A stretch of 8,090 nt of DNA from NCBI GenBank assembly GCA_011321895.1, contig DROK01000271.1, positions 1-8,090 on the forward strand, written 5' to 3'. The notes below the pieces were generated by a model. The model saw nothing but the letters and a program-made list of their open reading frames with translations. It ran no database searches and was not told the DNA's origin. The position numbers were made by a program, and so were the translations under genes. This document shows, in pieces, positions 1-5,846 of this stretch (its first letter is position 1; the number at the start of each line of letters is the position of its first letter). Source of the DNA: Thermodesulfatator atlanticus. GTDB taxonomy: Bacteria > Desulfobacterota > Thermodesulfobacteria > Thermodesulfobacteriales > Thermodesulfatatoraceae.

Positions 1-428
1 GGAGCCGGGGTCTCCACCCGGTCGCCGTGGCTCATCCACACCCGGTAGCGCCCACCTTTTTTGAGCCCGTAAAACAGGTCTTCGTTACGGATAATCTCCA
101 GCTCCGCCGGGCCGTATTCCCGCTTGGTACTCCTTTCCACCCGACCCCCTAAGAGGTGGGTCATGAGCTGCATCCCGTAACAGATACCTAGCACCGGAAC
201 CCCTAAAGCAAAGAGCTCCGGGGAGACCTTGGGCGCCCCTTCGTCATAAACGCTGGCCGGACCCCCTGAAAGGATGATCCCTTTAGGGGCAAACCTTTTT
301 ATCTCGGCCAGAGAGACGTTAAAGGGCTTGATCTCGCTGTAGACGTGAAGCTCCCGCACCCGGCGGGCAATAAGCTGGGTCGTCTGGGACCCAAAATCCA
401 AGACCAGGATGCGATCTCCGTGTTCCAT
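1..428 (-). CDS. guaA: GMP synthase (glutamine-hydrolysing), N-terminal glutaminase domain, partial
   Basis: GMP synthase converts XMP to GMP in the cytosol, using glutamine and ATP, in the last step of guanine nucleotide synthesis. Only the first 142 or so codons of roughly 510 are present; the rest lies beyond the left edge. What is visible is the class I glutamine amidotransferase domain. It starts with the typical [20 protein letters not shown] (residues 7-26), then [10 protein letters not shown] (52-61), the nucleophile elbow GICYGMQ with Cys83, and WMSHGD (131-136), a conserved GuaA motif. The catalytic His/Glu pair near residue 170 and the ATP-pyrophosphatase domain are outside the window. 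Two ATGs lie in tandem at 431 and 428. The Shine-Dalgarno sequence GGGAGGGG touches the first but sits at proper spacing from the second, so I use 428. It follows the PsiE-family gene by about 10 bases and is probably co-transcribed with it. Confidence 0.95.
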   Translation of the reverse strand, partial: MEHGDRILVLDFGSQTTQLIARRVRELHVYSEIKPFNVSLAEIKRFAPKGIILSGGPASVYDEGAPKVSPELFALGVPVLGICYGMQLMTHLLGGRVERSTKREYGPAELEIIRNEDLFYGLKKGGRYRVWMSHGDRVETPA

Positions 429-431
429 CAT

Positions 432-439
432 CCCCTCCC
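432..439 (-). promoter_or_regulatory. Ribosome binding site of guaA
   Basis: On the minus strand GGGAGGGG fills the space between the TAA stop of the PsiE-family gene (440-442) and the tandem ATGATG of guaA. The GGAGG core lies 2 bases from the first ATG (431) and 5 bases from the second (428), which favours the second. Its closeness to the upstream stop suggests translational coupling. Confidence 0.6.
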
Positions 440-907
440 TTATTTCCTGGAACGGCGCAAAAGAATAACGGCTATTACCAGAAGAAAGATTAAAACACCG
501 ATAATTAACATCTCAAAAAGATAATAACGCAGCTTGGTCAGGGGAACTTCCCCGGCGTGCGAAATTTCAAAGGAAAGAATCAATAAACGCCTGACAGAGG
601 CAATGATGCCAACCATCAAAAAAGGCTCCACACAGGCCAGGTGGTGTTCTTCACCGAAGACGATCTGTACCGTGTGGAGGATCTCAAGGAACATGAGGGC
701 CAAAAGAAAACGGTCCATCACGTGCAAAATGCCTTCGGTAAAGGCCCGGTGGCTGAAAAGTTCCCAGAGGGCCTTAGCGCCGTCAAAAATCGTAAATAAG
801 GTGGCGACAAGGATGAGGACCGCTACCAGACTGTACAGCCACCTTTCCCCGCGCAAAAAACAGTCCTGGAGGAAAATATCCCACCAGGCACGTTTAGGCT
901 TGGCCAT
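440..907 (-). CDS. PsiE-family (phosphate-starvation-inducible E) integral membrane protein
   Basis: This is a 155-residue inner-membrane protein of the PsiE family, whose molecular function is unknown even in E. coli, where psiE is induced by phosphate starvation and cAMP-CRP. About four hydrophobic helices are visible, near residues 23-44, 62-84, 93-112 and 127-150, after a short basic N terminus (MAKPKRAWW) and before a basic tail (RRSRK). The family signature is clear: an acidic helix 2 ([20 protein letters not shown]) followed by [17 protein letters not shown] at 93-109. Length matches the family. The ATG at 907 has a GGAGG at 916-920 with 8-base spacing, and the gene reads away from the central operon. 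It probably shares a transcript with guaA just downstream. No Pho box could be recognised upstream, so phosphate control is not shown here. Family assignment is fairly firm; function is open. Confidence 0.85.
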   Translation of the reverse strand: MAKPKRAWWDIFLQDCFLRGERWLYSLVAVLILVATLFTIFDGAKALWELFSHRAFTEGILHVMDRFLLALMFLEILHTVQIVFGEEHHLACVEPFLMVGIIASVRRLLILSFEISHAGEVPLTKLRYYLFEMLIIGVLIFLLVIAVILLRRSRK

Positions 908-996
908 CTAAAAAACCTCCCCCGCTTCTTATAACTAAGTTTGAGGCTAGATTAAACAATAAAAATTTATTATTAAAAAACGAGGAGGAAGCGGCC
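908..996. promoter_or_regulatory. Divergent intergenic region between the psiE-guaA pair and the HAD-to-aldolase operon
   Basis: This 89-base gap is the only place where transcripts can start in both directions, so promoters for both operons should lie here. The middle (about 928-980) is strongly AT-rich against GC-rich surroundings. Candidate elements are weak. On the minus strand there is TATAAG at 928-933, a five of six match to a -10 box, with no good -35 at standard spacing. On the plus strand there is TTGAGG at 941-946, followed by TTTATT (966-971) or TATTAA (971-976). Each gene has a clear ribosome binding site inside the region: GGAGG for the minus gene (916-920) and GAGGAGG for the plus gene (982-988). 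I found no convincing operator palindrome. Confidence 0.4.
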
Positions 997-2052
997 ATGC
1001 CCCAACTAAACCTCGATTGTGAAGGTCCACTCACCTTAAACGACAACGCCTTTGAGCTGTGTGCCCACTTCATCCCCCAAGGAGACAAACTCTTTGCCCT
1101 GGTCTCCAAATACGACGATTACCTGGCGGATATAGAGAAACGGCCGGGTTATAAAGCCGGTGACACCCTCAAACTGGTCCTGCCCTTTCTTAAGGCCTTT
1201 GACGTAACCAACCGGTTAATGAAAGAATTTTCACAAAAAACCCTCAAACTGGTCCCCAAGGCCCTGGCCTTTTTGCGTTTTGCGGCAAAAGTTTGGCCCA
1301 CCTATATCATCAGTACCAGTTACCGGCCTTATCTCGAGGCCTTAAGCGCGGTCTCGGGCTTCCCGTTGGAAAACGTCTTCTGTACCGAAGTAGACCTGGA
1401 TAAGGTCCACCTTTCACGGGAAGAGATAAAACTTTTACAGGAATTGGCCCGGGAGATCGCCACACTGCCCATGATAGACTGGCCTGAGAACGCCAAGGCC
1501 CTTTCTGACCTGCCCCCTGAAAGCCAAAAGGTAATCTTGCGCCTGGACCAGATATTCTGGCAGATCATTCCTGAGACCGCGGCCGGGCGCTTTTTGGAAG
1601 AGGTAAACCCCATCGGAGGCCCGGAAAAGGCCAGGGCCGTGTCAGAAAGCCTTGAGAGAACCGGCCTTACGGCCGAAGACGTCTTATACGTGGGGGACAG
1701 TATCACCGACGTGGAGGCCTTTTCCTTGGTGAGAGAAAATCAGGGCGGCAGCGTCTCTTTTAACGGTAACCGCTACGCTTTACGGGCCGCCGAATTTTTC
1801 GCCCTGGCCCCTCAGGCCGCCTCCCTGGCCTGTCTGGCGGTAATCTTTGACCAGGGGGGCCGGGAGGGCTTGCTTAAGGAGGCCCGGGCCCAAAGTTTTC
1901 ATCCGTGTAAAAGGCTTGAGGGAGAACTGGCTTCTTATGCCGTAGACTTTGCCTTTGGCCTGGTGGCGGATTTTGCTTTTGAAGAACTGGTGGCCCGAAG
2001 CGTTTCCTTACGCAAGAAAGTCAGGGGGGCCGCCGTAGGAGCACTCGGATGA
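997..2052 (+). CDS. HAD-superfamily protein resembling archaeal EhaR-type (COG4030-like) predicted hydrolases
   Basis: This 351-residue soluble protein looks like a haloacid dehalogenase-type phosphohydrolase; its substrate is unknown. Motif I is LNLDCEGPLT with nucleophile Asp7, but Glu9 stands where most phosphatases have the second Asp. DxEG is also seen in ThrH-like phosphatases. Motif II is IISTSYR (104-110), motif III probably Lys211 in GGPEKARAV, and motif IV is YVGDSITDVEAF (231-242) with Asp234 and Asp238. A cap-like insert of about 95 residues lies between motifs II and III. The overall pattern recalls COG4030, sometimes named energy-converting hydrogenase A subunit R from its place in methanogen eha clusters. 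No hydrogenase gene is present here, so that name should not be taken as function. The start is set by GAGGAGG at 982-988, 8 bases before the ATG. It is the first gene of the plus-strand operon, and its TGA overlaps the next ATG by 4 bases. Confidence 0.75.
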   Translation: MPQLNLDCEGPLTLNDNAFELCAHFIPQGDKLFALVSKYDDYLADIEKRPGYKAGDTLKLVLPFLKAFDVTNRLMKEFSQKTLKLVPKALAFLRFAAKVWPTYIISTSYRPYLEALSAVSGFPLENVFCTEVDLDKVHLSREEIKLLQELAREIATLPMIDWPENAKALSDLPPESQKVILRLDQIFWQIIPETAAGRFLEEVNPIGGPEKARAVSESLERTGLTAEDVLYVGDSITDVEAFSLVRENQGGSVSFNGNRYALRAAEFFALAPQAASLACLAVIFDQGGREGLLKEARAQSFHPCKRLEGELASYAVDFAFGLVADFAFEELVARSVSLRKKVRGAAVGALG

Positions 2053-2795
2053 TTCCCATCCAGGATATCGTTCCCCGCCGCACCTTCCCGGTGGTCACCG
2101 TAGGGCTCATTATCATAAATACTCTGGTTTTTCTCTTTGAACTCTGGCTGCCCGAACCCTGGCGGGAAAGCCTGATCTTTCATCTCGGGGTGGTCCCTGC
2201 CCGCTATACGGACCCTGCTTTTGCCCGCTTCCACGCCACCCCCCTCCTTACTTACATAGCCCCTTTTACCGCGATGTTTTTACACGGGGGCTGGTTCCAC
2301 CTCCTCGGTAATATGTGGACCCTGTGGATCTTTGGAGACAACGTGGAAGACCGGATGGGGCACCGGCGCTTTTTCCTTTTCTATCTGACCTGCGGCCTGG
2401 CCGCCACCGTGGCCCATATCTGGATGCACCCCGACTCCCGGGTCCCCATGATCGGGGCCTCCGGGGCCATCTCCGGGGTTTTGGGCGCCTATTACGCCCT
2501 CTTTCCCTTCGCCAGAATAATAGTCATGGTGCCCATCTTCTTTTTTCCTTTCTTTTTTGAGGTCCCGGCCATCCTTTACATAGGTTTCTGGTACTTAATG
2601 CAGCTTCTGTCCGGCACCCTTTCCGTAGTCCACGGACAGGTAGTAGGAGGAGTGGCCTGGTGGGCCCACGTGGGGGGCTTTGTCACCGGTCTTGTCCTGC
2701 ACCGCCTCTTCTGCTGGGGGAGGCGCGGTTGTTTTCGCGACGAAGCACGGCCCTGGGGTGTGCCATACGCCCTCGGGGAAAAATTCAACCGTTAG
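2049..2795 (+). CDS. Rhomboid-family intramembrane serine protease
   Basis: Rhomboids cleave transmembrane segments of other proteins within the inner membrane. The 248-residue product starts IPIQDIVPRRTFP and then has about six hydrophobic helices. The conserved helix with the oxyanion-region residues reads FLHGGWFHLLGNMW (77-90, His84 and Asn88). The nucleophile is Ser138 in IGASGAISG, and the catalytic His is His207 in WAHVGGF (205-211), giving a complete Ser-His dyad. The conserved L1-type segment WIFGDNVEDRMG (93-104) is present. A very Phe-rich helix lies around 162-172. The C-terminal 30 residues are polar and basic, probably cytosolic. Its ATG lies within the stop of the HAD gene (ATGA), implying translational coupling, and a protease gene of another type follows after 9 bases. 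The substrate is unknown. It is likely active, since all key residues are kept. Confidence 0.95.
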   Translation: MIPIQDIVPRRTFPVVTVGLIIINTLVFLFELWLPEPWRESLIFHLGVVPARYTDPAFARFHATPLLTYIAPFTAMFLHGGWFHLLGNMWTLWIFGDNVEDRMGHRRFFLFYLTCGLAATVAHIWMHPDSRVPMIGASGAISGVLGAYYALFPFARIIVMVPIFFFPFFFEVPAILYIGFWYLMQLLSGTLSVVHGQVVGGVAWWAHVGGFVTGLVLHRLFCWGRRGCFRDEARPWGVPYALGEKFNR

Positions 2796-2804
2796 GAGAG
2801 GATT

Positions 2805-3656
2805 ATGGCGGGAGGCATCTCCGGGTTTGATATTTTTTGGCTTTTTTTCATCCTGATGACCTTACAGCCGCTGTTAAGACAGAAATTTCTGGAAGCCGCC
2901 AGGCAGCGTGTAATCCGCAAACTAGAACAAAAACGCAACTCAAGGGTAATCCTGCTGGTACACCGCCAGGAGACCATGAGTTTTTTCGGTTTTCCCATCA
3001 TGCGCTTCATCGACATAAACGATTCCGAGCAGGTGATCCGGGCCATCCACCTTACGGACCCGGAAGTGCCTATCGATATCATCCTCCACACCCCTGGGGG
3101 CCTGGTCCTGGCTGCCCTACAGATTGCCCGCGCCGTCAAACGTCACAAAGGCAAAGTTACCGCCTTTATCCCTCATTACGCCATGAGCGGGGGCACGCTG
3201 ATTGCCCTTGCCGCTGACGAAATCGTTATGGACGAGCACGCCGTCTTGGGGCCGGTTGACCCTCAGGTAAACCAGTTTCCCGCCGCCAGCCTGGCCCGGG
3301 TCTTGCGCGAAAAACCCATGGAAAATATCGATGACCAGACGCTAATTATGGCTGACGTAGCGGAGAAGGCCTTACGCCAGATGAAACAAAACCTAAAGGA
3401 GCTCCTGGCCGGGAAATTTCCTCCAGAAAAGACCGAAGAACTGGCGGAGGTCCTCTCCCAGGGCCGCTGGACCCACGATTATCCCATTACTTTTGATGAG
3501 GCTCGAGAACTCGGGCTTCCGGTAAGCACCCAGATGCCGGAGGAAATTTACGAACTCATGAGCCTTTTCCCCCAACCTGTAAGACGGGAGCCTTCGGTGG
3601 AATTCGCCCCAACTCCCCGACGTCTTCCTTCTCCCCGGGGAAACCATCATGCATAG
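2805..3656 (+). CDS. SDH-family (SDH_sah) Clp/crotonase-fold serine protease, membrane-anchored
   Basis: This 283-residue protein belongs to the serine dehydrogenase proteinase family, a Clp/SppA-like fold often annotated as SDH family Clp-fold serine proteinase. Residues 8-24 form one hydrophobic helix, followed by a strongly basic stretch (RQKFLEAARQRVIRK). By the positive-inside rule this places the catalytic domain in the cytosol at the membrane surface. The core shows IDIILHTPGG (90-99, oxyanion-loop type), HYAMSGGTLIALAADEI (124-140) with the expected nucleophile Ser128, and HAVLGPVDPQ (145-154). The C-terminal 25 residues are Pro/Arg-rich and probably disordered. Length is usual for the family. 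AGGAGAGG at 2793-2800 precedes the ATG and overlaps the rhomboid stop codon. Its true substrates are unknown; the family name comes from one early biochemical report and may mislead. It sits between a rhomboid and an aminopeptidase, which suggests membrane-protein or peptide turnover. Confidence 0.88.
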   Translation: MAGGISGFDIFWLFFILMTLQPLLRQKFLEAARQRVIRKLEQKRNSRVILLVHRQETMSFFGFPIMRFIDINDSEQVIRAIHLTDPEVPIDIILHTPGGLVLAALQIARAVKRHKGKVTAFIPHYAMSGGTLIALAADEIVMDEHAVLGPVDPQVNQFPAASLARVLREKPMENIDDQTLIMADVAEKALRQMKQNLKELLAGKFPPEKTEELAEVLSQGRWTHDYPITFDEARELGLPVSTQMPEEIYELMSLFPQPVRREPSVEFAPTPRRLPSPRGNHHA

Positions 3657-3661
3657 GAGGG
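3655..3661 (+). promoter_or_regulatory. Ribosome binding site that fixes the M18 aminopeptidase start
   Basis: AGGAGGG begins on the last two bases of the SDH-gene stop codon (TAG, 3654-3656) and lies 5 bases before the ATG at 3667 (2 bases before the ATG at 3664). The earlier in-frame ATG at 3649 lies upstream of this site and has no Shine-Dalgarno sequence of its own, so it is unlikely to be used. A ribosome finishing the SDH gene would stop right on this site, favouring re-initiation. Confidence 0.75.
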
Positions 3662-3666
3662 AAATG

Positions 3667-5070
3667 ATGGGTGAAGAACTCAAAAAACTAAAAGAAAAGC
3701 TCGGATACCAGTCAGCCCACGTCTGGGACAGGCTGGATAAAGACGAAAAGGAAGCCGTAGAAACCCTGGCCAATGATTACAAGGCCTTCCTTTCCAAGGC
3801 CAAAACCGAAAGGGAATGCACCGCCGAGATTTGCGCCTTACTTGAAGCCCGGGGTTTCCATCCGGAAAGCAGTACCCGGTTTTACCGTGTCTTTCGGGAA
3901 AAGGTGGTGGTGGCGGTGGTAGCGGGCCGCAAACCCCCTCAAGAAGGGATAAGGTTGATAGCCTCACATATCGACAGCCCCCGCCTTGACCTCAAGCTCC
4001 ATCCCCTTCTGGAAGAATTCGAAATGGCGTATTTCAAGACCCATTACTACGGCGGGATCAAAAAATACCACTGGGTGGCCTTGCCTTTGGCCTTGCACGG
4101 AGTGGTGGTCAAGGCCGACGGCACCAAGGTCAAAATCGTCATCGGAGAGGATTTAGACGACCCGGTCTTCACCATCTGCGACCTCCTGCCCCATCTCGCC
4201 CGCAAAGTACAGGGAGAGAAAAAACTAAGGGAGGCCATCCCTGGCGAGAAGCTAAACGTCCTGGTAGGAGGGCTTCCCCTGCCTGATTCCGAAGAAAAGG
4301 AAAGGGTAAAACTTGCCGTCTTAAAACTCCTTAACGAGCGTTACGGACTGGTAGAAGAGGATTTCATCAGTGCGGAACTGGAGGTGGTCCCCGCGGGCCC
4401 GGCCCGGGACGTGGGGCTTGACCGAGCCTTTATTGGGGCCTACGGGCAGGACGACCGCATTTGCGCCTTTACCTCGCTGGCGGCCCTGCTCAACCTGGAA
4501 GCCCCGCCCTACACCTCGGTGGCCTTGTTCCTTGACAAAGAAGAGATCGGTTCTGACGGTAACACCGGGGCCAAAAGCCGGTTACTGGAAAAGATCTACT
4601 TTGATCTGTTAAAGATTTTGGGGGTTTCTGCTCCCAGTACCGACCTTGTCTTAGACGTCTTTTTCCGCACCAGGGCCATTTCAGCGGACGTGACCGCGGG
4701 CATTGACCCCTTCTACCAGGAGGTACACGAAAAACTCAACGACGCCCGGATGGGCCACGGGGTCGTGGTCACCAAGTATACGGGACACGGCGGAAAATAC
4801 GCCGCCAACGACGCCCACGCCGAGTACGTAGGCTGGCTAAGGCGGGTGCTTAACCGGGCCGGTGTGGTGTGGCAGGCCGCCTCCTTTGGCAAGGTGGACG
4901 AAGGCGGAGGAGGCACGGTGGCCAAATACCTGGCCTTTCACGGCCTGGATATCATCGACGTGGGACCTCCTCTCCTTTCCATGCATTCTCCTTTCGAAAT
5001 CGCCCACAAGGGAGACCTCTACATGACCTATCGGGCCTACAAGGCCTTTTTTGAGGCGGCGGAGGTATGA
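3667..5070 (+). CDS. M18-family metallo-aminopeptidase (aspartyl aminopeptidase type)
   Basis: A cytosolic di-zinc aminopeptidase that removes N-terminal residues, classically Asp or Glu, from peptides; M18 enzymes usually form large tetrahedral dodecamers. From ATG 3667 the product has 467 residues, the usual length. Expected metal and catalytic residues are visible: His101 in ASHIDSPRLDLK, the Asp pair 262-263 in GAYGQDDRICAF, the Glu pair 292-293 in DKEEIGSDGNTGA, Asp341 in AISADVTAG, and His440 in SMHSPFEI. Segments such as FKTHYYGGIKKYHW and DPVFTICDLLPHL strongly resemble the Thermotoga M18 enzyme as I remember it. An alternative ATG at 3649 would add six residues and overlap the SDH gene by 8 bases, but the Shine-Dalgarno sequence lies after it. 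The gene follows two membrane protease genes and could finish the degradation of their peptides. Its TGA overlaps the trmI ATG by 4 bases. Confidence 0.95.
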   Translation: MGEELKKLKEKLGYQSAHVWDRLDKDEKEAVETLANDYKAFLSKAKTERECTAEICALLEARGFHPESSTRFYRVFREKVVVAVVAGRKPPQEGIRLIASHIDSPRLDLKLHPLLEEFEMAYFKTHYYGGIKKYHWVALPLALHGVVVKADGTKVKIVIGEDLDDPVFTICDLLPHLARKVQGEKKLREAIPGEKLNVLVGGLPLPDSEEKERVKLAVLKLLNERYGLVEEDFISAELEVVPAGPARDVGLDRAFIGAYGQDDRICAFTSLAALLNLEAPPYTSVALFLDKEEIGSDGNTGAKSRLLEKIYFDLLKILGVSAPSTDLVLDVFFRTRAISADVTAGIDPFYQEVHEKLNDARMGHGVVVTKYTGHGGKYAANDAHAEYVGWLRRVLNRAGVVWQAASFGKVDEGGGGTVAKYLAFHGLDIIDVGPPLLSMHSPFEIAHKGDLYMTYRAYKAFFEAAEV

Positions 5071-5846
5071 TAAAAGAAGGAGAACTCGTTTTACTCTATA
5101 CGGAAGAAGGGCGCTCTTACCTGGTAGAAGTCGGGGAGCGCCCTTTTCAAACCCACAAAGACCACTTTGATCTCAAAAAACTCATTGGCAAACCCTTTGG
5201 TAGCACGCTTGTCGGACAGAAGGGAAACAAAGTCTACGCCTTAAAGCCCACCATTTACGACTTTTTGATGAAGCTCAAAAGGGTCACCCAGATCATCTAT
5301 CCCAAAGACATCGGCTACATCCTTTTGCGGTTAAACGTGGGGCCCGGAAAGACGGTTTTGGAATGTGGCACCGGCTCAGGAAGCCTCCTTCTGGCCTTCG
5401 CCTTTGCGGTAGGCCCGGAGGGGCGGGTCATCACTTACGAAAAGGAGCCCCGGTTCCAGAAAGTGGCGCAAGAAAACCTGACCCGTTTCGGCCTGGCGGA
5501 ACGGGTGATTTTTAAAGGGGAGGCCCGGGATCATTTTGAAGAGCAAGAAGAGGTTGACGCGGTATTCCTGGACCTCAAAACCCCTTGGGAACTTATAGAG
5601 GCCGCCTGGCGGGCCCTTAAAGGGGGCTGCCCCTTGGGGGTGCTCCTCCCAACCGCCAACCAGGTAAGTGAGACCCTGAAGGTCCTGGCCCGTTATCCCT
5701 TTGTGGGTACCCAGGTCCTTGAGATCATGCTCCGTTTTTACAAAACCAACCCGGAACGTTTTCGGCCCGAAGACCGCATGATAGGGCATACGGCCTATCT
5801 GCTTTTTACCAGAAAAATCAAGGGGGAGAGTCATGACGGAGAATAA
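5067..5846 (+). CDS. trmI: tRNA (adenine-58-N1)-methyltransferase, TrmI/Trm61 family
   Basis: This 259-residue SAM-dependent enzyme methylates A58 (in some archaea also A57) in the T-loop of tRNA, a modification tied to tRNA stability in thermophiles. The N-terminal small beta domain (about 1-60) leads into the family hallmark KPTIYDFLMKLKRVTQIIYP (60-79) and KDIGYIL. The Rossmann fold follows: motif I TVLECGTGSGS (96-106), acidic strand end ITYEKEP with Glu125, and the catalytic-region motif VFLDLKTPW (166-174) with Asp169. The usual form of the last motif is LDxPxPW; here Lys171 replaces the first Pro. The C-terminal block RFRPEDRMIGHTAYL (231-245) is also typical. It is a homotetramer in characterised relatives. 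It is coupled to the M18 gene by an ATGA overlap and its end overlaps the aldolase gene by 14 bases, so it lies deep inside the operon. Confidence 0.95.
   Translation: MIKEGELVLLYTEEGRSYLVEVGERPFQTHKDHFDLKKLIGKPFGSTLVGQKGNKVYALKPTIYDFLMKLKRVTQIIYPKDIGYILLRLNVGPGKTVLECGTGSGSLLLAFAFAVGPEGRVITYEKEPRFQKVAQENLTRFGLAERVIFKGEARDHFEEQEEVDAVFLDLKTPWELIEAAWRALKGGCPLGVLLPTANQVSETLKVLARYPFVGTQVLEIMLRFYKTNPERFRPEDRMIGHTAYLLFTRKIKGESHDGE

Noticed and set aside
534..911. A 125-codon plus-strand frame opposite the PsiE-family gene
   Set aside because: The minus frame has clear PsiE signatures and a good ribosome binding site; the plus product is Lys/Arg/Ser-rich without motifs.
908..996. A Pho box or a transcription factor palindrome in the divergent gap
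   Set aside because: The region is AT-rich with only partial matches to promoter boxes; no repeat or palindrome stood out enough to call.
1329..1706. A 125-codon minus-strand frame inside the HAD gene
   Set aside because: The composition (Ser/Arg-rich, no domain) is that of a reverse-complement shadow, and the plus frame has HAD motifs on both sides.
997..2052. Energy-converting hydrogenase subunit as the function of the HAD gene
   Set aside because: The EhaR name rests on gene location in methanogens; no hydrogenase gene is in this window and the sequence shows a soluble HAD enzyme.
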